64,000 bases of DNA, taken from the NCBI GenBank assembly GCA_018829445.1, contig JAHJTV010000103.1:62001-126000 (forward strand). The letters are read 5' to 3'. Under the pieces are notes generated by a model that was not told where the DNA came from, did not search any database, and was given only the letters and a program-made list of their open reading frames with translations. A program made the position numbers and the translations under genes. Positions 1 through 8,080 of this stretch are shown in pieces (within the stretch, counting starts at the first letter, position 1; every line of letters starts with the position of its first letter). Origin of the DNA: a bacterium. GTDB lineage: Bacteria > SAR324 > XYD2-FULL-50-16.

Positions 1-1
1 T

Positions 2-664
2 AAACTGATACCCATCGGACTGGCCTGTTCTCTGATTCTTTTTGTAAGAATCAGAAACATTCGGATTTCAGATGAATTCAATCGGGAAAGCTCGGAGATT
101 AGTATTACATCGACAATGAAAAAGGTAATGCCGACCTTCAAGACGCTGGCAGCTTTTACCTTTTCCAGGGCATTAATGAGGGGGGCACTGACCATATTCT
201 TGCCTGTATATATGAGCAGCAAGGGTGCCAGTATCTGGATGGCGGGAGTCTCCCTGTCGGTTGTCCAACTTTCCGGAGCTGCAGGAACGATTTTTTCCGG
301 TACTATCTCCGATAGAATAGGCAGGAAAACAACCCTGATGGTGACCGCCATATTCTCCCCGGTCTTGATGTGGCTGTTTATGATGGTTGAAGGGGTACTC
401 CTCTTTCCACTGTTGCTCATCATGGGGCTGTTTCTCCTGGCCCCCATGCCGGTTATGCTGGCTACGGTCAATGAATTAAAAAATGAGCACCCGGCATTTG
501 TGAATGGGATCTATATGATGATTAATTTTGTCATCAATTCTGCAGCCATCATGCTGATTGGATTCATGGGGGATAAAATCGGGCTGGAAATAACCTACAA
601 GATTTCGGCCATTGTGGCTTTATCAGCCATTCCCATTATCCTGAGAATGAAACCTGAGCTGTAA
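2..664 (+). CDS. MFS transporter, C-terminal half (partial at window start)
   Basis: The reading frame is open from base 2, so the gene begins before the window; the ATG at 116 is internal. About 220 residues are visible: the end of one membrane helix, a polar central loop, then about six hydrophobic helices, which fits the second half of a 12-helix major facilitator transporter. The loop after the second visible helix carries the MFS-type motif SDRIGRKTT (D-R-x-G-R-[KR]). The sequence style (FLPVYMSSKGASIWMAGV) resembles fosmidomycin-resistance-like efflux MFS proteins. That subgroup and the efflux direction are inferences; substrate unknown. It converges on the HAD phosphatase gene, 52 bases away. 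Confidence 0.8.
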   Translation, partial: KLIPIGLACSLILFVRIRNIRISDEFNRESSEISITSTMKKVMPTFKTLAAFTFSRALMRGALTIFLPVYMSSKGASIWMAGVSLSVVQLSGAAGTIFSGTISDRIGRKTTLMVTAIFSPVLMWLFMMVEGVLLFPLLLIMGLFLLAPMPVMLATVNELKNEHPAFVNGIYMMINFVINSAAIMLIGFMGDKIGLEITYKISAIVALSAIPIILRMKPEL

Positions 665-716
665 AAGAATTTTCCTAACAGATCACTCTTCCTCTCCTGT
701 CAGTCGGTGAGAGAGC

Positions 717-1391
717 TTATTCAGCCGGGATATTCTGCGATTGAAGAAAAGAAGCCAATTGTGTCATCGAATCAAAAATCATATCCGGGTCTGAAGATGA
801 TATCTCCTCTCTCGACCCATAACCGTAACTTACTGCAGCTGTTCTGAGACTGTTCTTTTTGCCTCCGATAATATCATGACAGCGATCACCAACCATAAGG
901 GTATCACCAGAGTCCAGTTTTTCCGTGGCCAGGATATGGGCAATCAACTCACCTTTATCTGATCGGCGGCCATCCAGCTCACTGCCGTAGATCCCGTCAA
1001 AAAATCGGCTGAGATTGAAATGATCGAGTATCTTTTTGGCAAACACTCCGGGTTTGGAGGTAGCCAGAAAAATTTTAAAACCTGCGATCTTGATCTTTTG
1101 CAGGGAGTCTTCGCAGTCAGGGTAGACGGTGTTTTCAAACAGACCCACATCTGCAAATCGCTTGCGATAATGTGTAAGTGCCTGATTAAGCCGGGCATCG
1201 TCGCGGCTGTTTAAAATAGTTGCAAAAAAATCCAGCAAAGGAGGCCCGATACACCAGGTAAGCTCATCGGCTGCGGGTACTGGCTCATTGAGCTGTTCCA
1301 GAGCATATTGAATGGAACGAGTAATACCCACTTTGGGGTCGGTGAGGGTTCCATCCAGATCAAACAGGATGTTGGCAAATGACGTTATCAT
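717..1391 (-). CDS. HAD-family phosphatase, phosphoglycolate-phosphatase-like
   Basis: This 224-residue protein has all four HAD motifs: motif I DLDGTLTD (nucleophile Asp11, acid/base Asp13), motif II around Thr111-Ser112, motif III Lys146 and motif IV GDRCHD (168-173). An alpha-helical cap lies between motifs I and II, as in the Gph/pyrophosphatase PpaX group (subfamily IA). Such enzymes dephosphorylate phosphoglycolate, nucleotides or pyrophosphate in the cytoplasm, and the substrate cannot be told from sequence. It lies five bases downstream of the acyltransferase gene on the same strand, so the two are probably co-transcribed. Confidence 0.85.
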   Translation of the reverse strand: MITSFANILFDLDGTLTDPKVGITRSIQYALEQLNEPVPAADELTWCIGPPLLDFFATILNSRDDARLNQALTHYRKRFADVGLFENTVYPDCEDSLQKIKIAGFKIFLATSKPGVFAKKILDHFNLSRFFDGIYGSELDGRRSDKGELIAHILATEKLDSGDTLMVGDRCHDIIGGKKNSLRTAAVSYGYGSREEISSSDPDMIFDSMTQLASFLQSQNIPAE

Positions 1392-1396
1392 AGCAG

Positions 1397-2824
1397 TTAA
1401 TTGGATTTTAGGTCGATGGCGGGTGTTCTCCAGTGATTAATTGAGTTGGCGTAATAGTTTAATATATCTATCATTTCAGGATTAGTTTTCAACAGATTGT
1501 CTGATTCCAAAACCATATGGCGGATTTTAAGCATCTCCAAGGCCGTTTCCGTATACTTCTCGAAATTATGTTTGGGATAGTAAATCAGGGCTCCGTTGGA
1601 CTTTAACTCCTCAATTAAGCGATCAATACCGGCTTTAATTTCGAACAGTGAAACCGCTTTTTCATGAAAATCTATCATAACTGCTGAAACCAGGGCAACG
1701 GGAAGGACCGGGATCACATTCTCAATGGATTTCATCAAATAAAAACACAATTCCTCGATTCTTACAAACCGCTCCTCTTTGGAAAGTGTTTTAAAATCGA
1801 AGTTTCTTTCAACAATATAGTCTTTTACAGAGATCGGATCACCAAAATTCACACAGGCATAACCGAACCGTTTCCACCGTCCCAAAGCCATTTGAAAAAA
1901 ATTGCGAATGATAAACCCCAGGGTTGTTTTTATGACAAATGCTAAACTTCGTTTTTCTGTTTCCGGTTTTAATCCCCTTAGAAGACTCCTGTCCTCTAAG
2001 GTTCTGTCATAATTAATACCGACCGGGATAAAAACAACATTGCGGCTCTCTTTAGAATCGAAAGAGCGGAGCATATAGTCGATCAATCCGAATTTGGGGG
2101 GTCTTAAGAATCCGTCTTTGGAAAGACCGCCCTCCAGAAAAACAGCCTGACAAACCCCCTCACGAGTAGCCATGTTGATGTATCGTTCCAGAACAAGACG
2201 ATACAAAGGATTATCAGATTTCCTGCGAACAAAAAAGGCTCCCATGGCCCGGATCAGGGATTGCAGTGGCCAAATTCGAGCCCATTCTCCCACTGCATAG
2301 GAGAGGGTTGTTCGTTCCATTGCCAAAAACGCCACCAGGATGTAGTCCATATTACTCCTGTGATTCATGACAAAAACAACCGTAGAATCCTTTTCAACCG
2401 TTGCCAGCTTTTCATTGTCCACCCTGTCCACTCGTACCTTATACATCAAACGGGCAATCTTTTTAGCCAGCCAGTACCCCAAACGGAAATACAGGTACGC
2501 ATTAAAAGAGGGGACAATTTCCCGGGCATAGGTATTAACTTCGGCTTGAAGAACCTCAAGCGGAACGTTCTTGTCCAAAGATATTTTTTGAATAAGCTCC
2601 ATCACTTTAGGATCAAAAGCCAAGCGGTCGATTAGAACCTGACGTTTGGTCAATTGGAAGGGGCGAATTCCGAGATCCAGGTGTATGGCTATCTCATCCA
2701 GCACCTTGTTGATTCTTCTCCGAAAAAACCAACGGACACTGGGAATAAGCATGCGGCTGAGAATCGACCAGGTTGTAAGCAAAACCAATATTATAAATAG
2801 CCAGATGGGGATGGTTATCGACAT
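1397..2824 (-). CDS. PlsB-like glycerol-3-phosphate / lysophosphatidate acyltransferase
   Basis: A 475-residue membrane-associated acyltransferase. The N-terminus has one hydrophobic segment (about residues 6-24). The LPLAT/PlsC-type motifs follow in order: NHRSNMD (His155-x4-Asp160, catalytic), the GAFFVRR block, the substrate-binding FLEGGLSKDG block and VFIPVGINYD. The last block and the long C-terminal region point to the GPAT/DHAPAT (PlsB) branch rather than PlsC. It is much shorter than E. coli PlsB (about 800 residues), so it is a compact variant. Expected role: acylation of glycerol-3-phosphate at the inner membrane for phospholipid synthesis. The exact acceptor is an inference. It is followed by the HAD phosphatase gene. 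Confidence 0.8.
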   Translation of the reverse strand: MSITIPIWLFIILVLLTTWSILSRMLIPSVRWFFRRRINKVLDEIAIHLDLGIRPFQLTKRQVLIDRLAFDPKVMELIQKISLDKNVPLEVLQAEVNTYAREIVPSFNAYLYFRLGYWLAKKIARLMYKVRVDRVDNEKLATVEKDSTVVFVMNHRSNMDYILVAFLAMERTTLSYAVGEWARIWPLQSLIRAMGAFFVRRKSDNPLYRLVLERYINMATREGVCQAVFLEGGLSKDGFLRPPKFGLIDYMLRSFDSKESRNVVFIPVGINYDRTLEDRSLLRGLKPETEKRSLAFVIKTTLGFIIRNFFQMALGRWKRFGYACVNFGDPISVKDYIVERNFDFKTLSKEERFVRIEELCFYLMKSIENVIPVLPVALVSAVMIDFHEKAVSLFEIKAGIDRLIEELKSNGALIYYPKHNFEKYTETALEMLKIRHMVLESDNLLKTNPEMIDILNYYANSINHWRTPAIDLKSN

Positions 2825-3407
2825 GGGATCCCTTTTTTCTCTATTCGTTTTAATAGTTTGGTAAACAACTTTAGGACAAAGTCTGGATTAAGCTATGGGA
2901 ATTGGATGAGAGAGTCAAGTTGATTATAGTCAAAAAATCTCTTGACGAATCGGAAGGTGATGGTTACTGTCATTTTGAGCATATGCTAATAACCGGCATT
3001 AATCTCGTACTCCAATTAAGCAAAGAAATACTTTGGAGCAGTCATCAACTCTAGATTGCTCCCTGGTATTTCTGACGCTTAAATCTTTCACCTCAAGTCT
3101 TTAGCCCCTGTAATTGACAAACCAATCATTTTTGTGGATTGCGATACCAAAGCTCCTGAATAAGTACTCGCGACCGGAATCAAGGACTATGGTTGGCGGG
3201 CTAACGTCCATGTTAGGAATAATCTGACAAACGCCATTTTATCTATCAACCATTGGGATTCCAGATTATAAAGGTTGTGTTATACTATTGAAGGCAATTC
3301 AGCAATAATCGGGTGTACATCAAAGATAAATCTGTCCTTTTTAGCTATTTTTCAAGGAGTGAATTATAGAGAATCAAAAGGGGACTATTGGAATAACGGA
3401 GAATCCT
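2825..3407. other. Intergenic region without a convincing gene
   Basis: No supported ORF in 583 bases between divergently transcribed genes. A TATACT box at 3281-3286 could be a -10 element for the DUF2288 gene, but no good -35 sits at the right distance. I see no strong hairpin or repeat. Confidence 0.5.
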
Positions 3408-3734
3408 ATGACAAAACAGGAAGATATTAAACCAGAGTTAAGTAAGGCTGAATTAATAGAAAAACTAAATAATGAGATTGCTCCTGTTCCATGGAAAGAT
3501 CTGCAAATTGTATTCGCAAGGGGGATCACCATCTTCGTTTCTCCTGAGCTAGAACTGGTGGAGGTGGCTTTCCAGATTTCAAATAATAACACCTCCCTGG
3601 TGGAGCAATGGATGGCAGAAGAAAAACTGGATCGAGTAATAGACGAACAGGCGAAAGAATGGTTTGAAACCGAAGCCGAACTGCTAACAGCTATTGTTAA
3701 ACCCTGGGTATTGGTGCAGACTATAAGTAGATGA
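3408..3734 (+). CDS. DUF2288 family protein
   Basis: A 108-residue acidic cytoplasmic protein without signal peptide or membrane segment. It carries the conserved features I associate with DUF2288: a W-K-[DE]-L-Q-x-x-F-A-R-G segment early, VEVAFQI in the middle, and a closing PWVLVQ. The function of the family is unknown. The start ATG follows a modest AG-rich stretch. It is transcribed toward the MFS gene 112 bases downstream, and no functional link between them is evident. The opposite-strand reading frame over this gene is a shadow. Confidence 0.7.
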   Translation: MTKQEDIKPELSKAELIEKLNNEIAPVPWKDLQIVFARGITIFVSPELELVEVAFQISNNNTSLVEQWMAEEKLDRVIDEQAKEWFETEAELLTAIVKPWVLVQTISR

Positions 3735-3846
3735 TATAACGTTCTCTTTTTCTTGAAAAATCTCCCACAGCTCCTGGGAAAAGTGATCTTGTGAACAATT
3801 GCCGTGGGATGTCGCTTTTCTAAATCCAATTTTGCCGGAGATTTAA

Positions 3847-5007
3847 GTGTCGGAATCAAAAGGCGCTGAGACCTTTAGAAAGGAAAGGATTTACCTTTTT
3901 CTGTTGTTGCTAACTGTTTCAGCCACAGTAGGACTCCAGGTGTGGAGAACCCTCTACAATAATTTTGCAGTTGAAGTCGCCGGTTTAAATGGATTCGAAA
4001 ACGGAATAGTGCAGTCTATTCGCGAGATTCCGGGGTTCCTTTCATTGCTGGTTGTCTATATTTTGTTGATCATAAAAGAACAACGAATGGCCGCACTTTC
4101 TGTCCTTATTCTCGGACTAGGGGTTACCTTAACCGGATTATTGCCGACTTTTTACGGATTGATTTTCACCACTCTCCTCATGTCATTCGGGTTCCACTAT
4201 TTTGAAACCCTGAACCAATCCCTTACGCTGCAGCATTTCGATATTAAGATTACACCACTGGTTTTTGGTAGGCTGCGTTCCATGACAGCGGCTTCAAACG
4301 TTTTTGTAGGATTGTTTGTTTTTTTCCTGGTGGGTCTATTTACCTATAAATCACTCTACCTGGTAGTTGGAATTCTGGTAATGATCATAGCCGGATTCTG
4401 CTTCTATAAAAAACCGGTAACCTCGCAAGGGGTGGTACAGAACAAGGGACTTGTTTTAAGGAAACAATACTGGTTATATTACACCCTGACTTTTCTTGCA
4501 GGCGCCAGGAGACAGGTTTTTGTGGCTTTTGCTGTTTTTCTGCTGGTGAAGAATTTTGATTATTCAGTTAAAACCATCACCATTCTTTTTCTGATTAACA
4601 ATGTGGTGAACTATTTTTTGAGCCCAATCATCGGTAAAGCCATTGTTCGCTTTGGGGAACGAAAGGTGCTCTCTCTTGAATATTTCAGCCTGATCTTTGT
4701 ATTCCTGATATACGCCTTCAGCAACAACGTTATGATTGTAGGACTGATGTATATCCTCGATCACATCTTCTTTAATTTTGGTATCTCCATTAGAACCTAT
4801 TTTCAAAAGATTGCTGATCCTAAAGATATTGCTCCTTCAATGGCAGTCGGTTTTACCATTAATCATATTGCTGCTGTTCTCATTCCGGCACTGGGAGGAT
4901 GGCTTTGGCTGGTAGACTATAAGATTCCATTTATTGCCGGTGCAGTTCTCGCCTTCATATCGTTGGTTATTACACAGTTCATTAAAACAATTCAGAACCC
5001 CATCTAA
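3847..5007 (+). CDS. MFS transporter
   Basis: A 386-residue protein made almost entirely of hydrophobic helices (about 12), with a short polar centre near residues 195-210, as expected of a major facilitator permease. The start is GTG at 3847, with GGAG six bases upstream. Motifs typical of drug/H+ antiporters are weak, so the substrate and direction are unknown. It ends 135 bases before the redox unit and is probably separate from it, because a promoter-containing palindrome lies between them. Confidence 0.8.
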   Translation: MSESKGAETFRKERIYLFLLLLTVSATVGLQVWRTLYNNFAVEVAGLNGFENGIVQSIREIPGFLSLLVVYILLIIKEQRMAALSVLILGLGVTLTGLLPTFYGLIFTTLLMSFGFHYFETLNQSLTLQHFDIKITPLVFGRLRSMTAASNVFVGLFVFFLVGLFTYKSLYLVVGILVMIIAGFCFYKKPVTSQGVVQNKGLVLRKQYWLYYTLTFLAGARRQVFVAFAVFLLVKNFDYSVKTITILFLINNVVNYFLSPIIGKAIVRFGERKVLSLEYFSLIFVFLIYAFSNNVMIVGLMYILDHIFFNFGISIRTYFQKIADPKDIAPSMAVGFTINHIAAVLIPALGGWLWLVDYKIPFIAGAVLAFISLVITQFIKTIQNPI

Positions 5008-5056
5008 CTTTCCGGCCATGGCCGTTTTAGCGACCATCCGTTTCACAATCTGAACT

Positions 5057-5108
5057 ATTACCTTGACAGTCAAACTAATCCATCATATAGTTTGATTGTC
5101 AAGGTAAT
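5057..5108 (+). promoter_or_regulatory. Promoter embedded in a 21-bp-arm palindrome (probable operator)
   Basis: Arms 5057-5077 and 5088-5108 are complementary over 21 positions with one G-T pair, separated by 10 bases. The left arm carries TTGACA (5063-5068), and exactly 17 bases later comes TATAGT (5086-5091): a perfect -35 and a 5/6 -10, reading into the six-gene unit. Each arm contains its own small dyad (TTGACAGTCAA at 5063-5073, TTGATTGTCAA at 5092-5102), as for two dimer sites of a repressor. No T-tract follows, so I do not read it as a terminator. The regulator is not identified. Confidence 0.7.
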
Positions 5109-5142
5109 TCGTCATTTTGAAACTGTCTCTTATGGTAAAATT

Positions 5143-5766
5143 ATGGTAAACTTGAACATTCTGGAAGGAGCATTGGTATCCCTTGTTTTTGCGGGATATA
5201 TTCTCTTGTGGGGCCTGAAGAAAAAACAGCAACTGTCTCACACGGGCTATAATCCCGAAGTAATCTACAGTGATCCCCGGCCAAGCCAGCGTTTCTTCGC
5301 TCTTTTTTCTCGTATAATGACAGGGCTGGTCGTCCTTCTCATTATAATGCATACTGTGGGATTTGAGAATACTCCGGGCTTTCACAGATTCAAACTTCTT
5401 GACCTGTTTTTTCTGGATATGGCAGGATTTCTGATTGGGATACTCGGATTAAGTTTATGTCTGATCGCTCAAAGAATCATGGGTGACTCATGGCGTGTCG
5501 GTATCGATTCTGCTAACAGATCAGCTCTTATTACTCATGGTGTGTTCAGATTGATTAGAAATCCCACTTACAGCGGTTTGTTTGCTTTATGTTTGGGAGT
5601 CTGGTTAATCTTTCCAACTTTTTCTTTTTTGACCTGGATACTGTTATTTTTTGTTATGATGGAATTTCAAGTCAGACTGGAAGAGGAACATCTTTTGAAC
5701 CTGTACAAAGATGAATATAAAACCTATCTCTCAACAACCAGGAGATATGTCCCGTTCATCTACTGA
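5143..5766 (+). CDS. ICMT/PEMT-fold membrane methyltransferase
   Basis: About 207 residues with four to five hydrophobic helices. The C-terminal half has the isoprenylcysteine carboxyl methyltransferase signature: ALITHGVFRLIRNPTYSG (RxP-Y-x-G), then EEEHLLNLYKDEYKTYLSTTRRYVP-like E-E-x-x-L and Y-x-x-Y spacing in the last 35 residues. These bind S-adenosylmethionine in the membrane; bacterial substrates are mostly unknown. An upstream TTG at 5092 keeps the frame open but lies inside the promoter palindrome, so I start at the ATG at 5143, about 45 bases after the predicted transcription start. It is the first gene of the redox unit, 63 bases before the selenoprotein gene. Confidence 0.7.
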   Translation: MVNLNILEGALVSLVFAGYILLWGLKKKQQLSHTGYNPEVIYSDPRPSQRFFALFSRIMTGLVVLLIIMHTVGFENTPGFHRFKLLDLFFLDMAGFLIGILGLSLCLIAQRIMGDSWRVGIDSANRSALITHGVFRLIRNPTYSGLFALCLGVWLIFPTFSFLTWILLFFVMMEFQVRLEEEHLLNLYKDEYKTYLSTTRRYVPFIY

Positions 5767-5829
5767 CGGCTTGGATTAAATTGTGCTTGTTTCAATCATA
5801 TTTGACCGAAATACAAAAAATACCAAACA

Positions 5830-6138
5830 ATGAACGAAGTCATCATATTGTCACTTGAAGGTTGTAAAGATACCTTGCCGACCATTGAACTTTTGGAAAA
5901 AACAGCCGGAGAATTAAACCTTGATATTAATTTATCACATATTAAGATAACCTCATCTGAAGAGGCAATTCGACTCAAATTTCCCGGAAGCCCGACAGTT
6001 CGAGTTAATGGTCTGGATATTGAACAAGAGATGAGAAACACCACCAGTTTTGGCCTAAGCTGAAGAAGGTATGGGGCATCGGGAATGCCGGATAAAAATC
6101 TGATACGAAAAGCTTTACTTGAATTGTCGACCAATTGA
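5830..6138 (+). CDS. Thioredoxin-like selenoprotein (TGA read as Sec78)
   Basis: Standard translation gives a 77-residue protein ending in SFGLS. The family (small thioredoxin-like proteins starting with an F/L-x-G-C motif and containing LKFPGSPTVRVNG, then GLSCR-x-Y) continues past this point. Reading TGA 6061-6063 as an amino acid continues the match for 24 codons (R-R-Y-G-A-S-G-M-P, then LIRKALLEL) to TGA 6136-6138, 102 residues in all, the usual family length. TGA replaces exactly the conserved Cys, so selenocysteine is the simplest reading. Cys12 would be its redox partner. A hairpin fitting a bacterial SECIS follows. From memory, RefSeq uses '(seleno)protein' naming for a similar family. 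The DUF362 gene follows in the same direction. Confidence 0.78.
6071..6093 (+). promoter_or_regulatory. Candidate bacterial SECIS hairpin
   Basis: GGCAT (6075-6079) pairs with ATGCC (6085-6089) around the five-base loop CGGGA. An outer AT/AT pair (6071-6072 with 6092-6093) can extend it across a GG/GG internal loop. The apical loop begins 17 bases after the TGA and has G in its first two positions, matching the usual bacterial SECIS rules (loop 16-37 bases downstream, G near the loop start). The element lies in coding sequence, as is normal in bacteria. Pairing is short, so this is support and not proof. Confidence 0.5.
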
Positions 6139-6175
6139 TTCGTTTAAAAAATCGTTCCTGTTTTTTCGAGGTGAT

Positions 6176-7123
6176 ATGAAAGATAGAATCAGCAGACGTA
6201 CATTTGTAAAAAAAAGTGTTTTGGCAGGCAGCGCTATCCTGATCGGGAACCGTATGGTACCAGGGTTCATGAATTGCGGGATTCAGCCTCTCCAAGCGGC
6301 AGAAAAAGTCGATTTGGCCGTTATCAAGGGTTCCGATTTTTTTCAGAATACGTTCAAGGCGGTCCAACAATTGGGTGGGATGGAATCCTTTGTAACAAGA
6401 GGTTCAAAAGTTGGCTTGCTCATCAACTCTCCTTTTAAAAACTATGGAGCTTACGTTAAACCGGAGATAGCTCTTGCTGCCGTAAAGATGTGCTATGAAG
6501 CCGGGGCAAAAGAGATTTATATTCTTAAGGAAGGGGCTGACGGATATTGGGAAAGAAGTAAGCTAGCTGCCGAGTACAAGGATGAGATCAAGAGCCTGAA
6601 AGCAGGCTGGCAGGTCTTCATTGATCATACGATCCCTAATGCCATAGCTTTGGATAAGCCAAGCATAGCAAAGGCACTTTTGGATTGTGATGTATTTATC
6701 AATATCTCCATTCTGAAACATCATGATGGGATCCAATTTACCTGTTCACTCAAGAATATGATGGGGACCTCATCAACCGGCACCAACATGGGTATGCATT
6801 TTGGAGGCAAAATCGGGCTAAGCTTTTTCCCCGATGTTGACCGCCTCTCCCAGTGTATTGTTGATTTAAATACTATTCGTAAACCGGATCTTTGTATCGT
6901 GGATACAACCGAGTTCATCATTGAGAAAGGACCATACGGACCGGGAAAACTAGCCAAACCCCACCTTATCATCGCAGGAACAGACAGAGTAGCGATTGAT
7001 TCTTACTGTTCGGGAATTCTGGGATTAGACCCTACTCAATTGCCCATCATCCAGAAAGCTGTTCAACAGGGATTGGGAGACCCGGACTTGAAGCGGATCA
7101 ATATCAAGGAAATTTCTGTGTAA
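6176..7123 (+). CDS. Tat-exported DUF362 protein
   Basis: About 315 residues. The frame is open further upstream, but GAGGTG sits just before the ATG at 6176, and that start gives a clean Tat signal (R-R at residues 7-8, SRRTFVKK, then a hydrophobic stretch and the cleavage-like LQAAE). The mature part is a DUF362 domain: VGLLINSPF-type strand, the ILKHH segment, the SLKNMMG segment and DTTEFIIEKGPYGPG. DUF362 proteins often pair with 4Fe-4S proteins; their activity is uncharacterised. Tat export suggests folding with a cofactor before export. It is followed 39 bases later by a paralogue. Confidence 0.8.
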   Translation: MKDRISRRTFVKKSVLAGSAILIGNRMVPGFMNCGIQPLQAAEKVDLAVIKGSDFFQNTFKAVQQLGGMESFVTRGSKVGLLINSPFKNYGAYVKPEIALAAVKMCYEAGAKEIYILKEGADGYWERSKLAAEYKDEIKSLKAGWQVFIDHTIPNAIALDKPSIAKALLDCDVFINISILKHHDGIQFTCSLKNMMGTSSTGTNMGMHFGGKIGLSFFPDVDRLSQCIVDLNTIRKPDLCIVDTTEFIIEKGPYGPGKLAKPHLIIAGTDRVAIDSYCSGILGLDPTQLPIIQKAVQQGLGDPDLKRINIKEISV

Positions 7124-7162
7124 CGCCTTTTTCCCCCCTAATAATCAATAGATAAAAACGAG

Positions 7163-8080
7163 ATGAATCGAAGAGATTTTTTAAGGACACAAGCTAAAGG
7201 GATTTTATGGCTGTCTGTGGGGACTTCCAATTTGCTGTTGCCGGAGTGGGGAATCGCAGCCGGAGTTCCGGACATAGCAAAGGTGAAAGGCGCACCTGCT
7301 GCAGCCACAAGAGCTGCAGTTGAGCTGTTAGGAGGAATGAGTCAATTTGTGAAGCCGGGAAATCGGGTTGTTATCAAACCCAACATGAGTTTTAACCGTA
7401 CGCCGGAACAGGCCAGCAATACCCATCCTGAGGTTGTCAGGGAACTGGCTGTAATGTGCAAAGAAGCTAAAGCGGGCAAGATTTTTATACTGGATCATAC
7501 TCTCGGTCCCCCCAAGGCCTGTCTTGAACGCTCCGGAATTCAAAAGGCCTGTGAATCGGTGGATCCGGATATGGTATTTTCCGCCAATGATGATAATCTC
7601 TACCAGGAGAAAACAATTCCGGGTGGAAAAAGTCTTAACAAGACACAAATTATTAAGGAGGTCTTGAAAGCTGATGTTTTGATTGCCGCTCCAGTTGCCA
7701 AGTCCCATGGATCAACCGGAGTTAGCCTTTCCATGAAAGGGATGATGGGGTTGGTCTGGGACCGGTGGATAATGCATCGCCGTGACCTTGACGTTGGAAT
7801 CGTAGACATCTGTTCAGTATTAAAGGCTGATTTGACGGTGATTGATGGTAGTCGCGTGCTATCAACCAATGGACCAAACGGACCGGGAAAGGTCTTAAAT
7901 GAAAACACTATTATTGCTTCACGTGACATGGTTGCGGCCGATGCCTGCGCAGTCTCATCATTTACATGGTACGGAAGAAAGTTTAAACCGCAACAGGTCG
8001 GTCACATTCGAGAAGCCCATCAACGTCGACTTGGACGGATGGATATTGAGAATTTGCAGATAACATCCCTATCAATCTAA
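7163..8080 (+). CDS. Second Tat-exported DUF362 protein
   Basis: A 305-residue paralogue of the preceding gene product. MNRRDFLR is a short Tat signal at the very N-terminus, followed by a hydrophobic segment. DUF362 landmarks: VVIKPNMSFNRTP (near residue 70), the APVAKSHGSTGVSLSMKGMMG segment and DGSRVLSTNGPNGPG. Its K-S-H motif is the more canonical of the pair. The stop codon shares one base with the ATG of the polyferredoxin gene, so the two are translationally coupled and probably form a complex at the periplasmic face. Function unknown. Confidence 0.8.
   Translation: MNRRDFLRTQAKGILWLSVGTSNLLLPEWGIAAGVPDIAKVKGAPAAATRAAVELLGGMSQFVKPGNRVVIKPNMSFNRTPEQASNTHPEVVRELAVMCKEAKAGKIFILDHTLGPPKACLERSGIQKACESVDPDMVFSANDDNLYQEKTIPGGKSLNKTQIIKEVLKADVLIAAPVAKSHGSTGVSLSMKGMMGLVWDRWIMHRRDLDVGIVDICSVLKADLTVIDGSRVLSTNGPNGPGKVLNENTIIASRDMVAADACAVSSFTWYGRKFKPQQVGHIREAHQRRLGRMDIENLQITSLSI

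Noticed and set aside
3374..3859. 161-codon minus-strand frame opposite the DUF2288 gene
   Set aside because: Ser-rich shadow of a recognisable gene on the plus strand.
5059..5107. Palindrome at 5.06 kb as a terminator of the MFS gene
   Set aside because: No T-run follows and it coincides with a well-spaced -35/-10 pair reading into the next unit.
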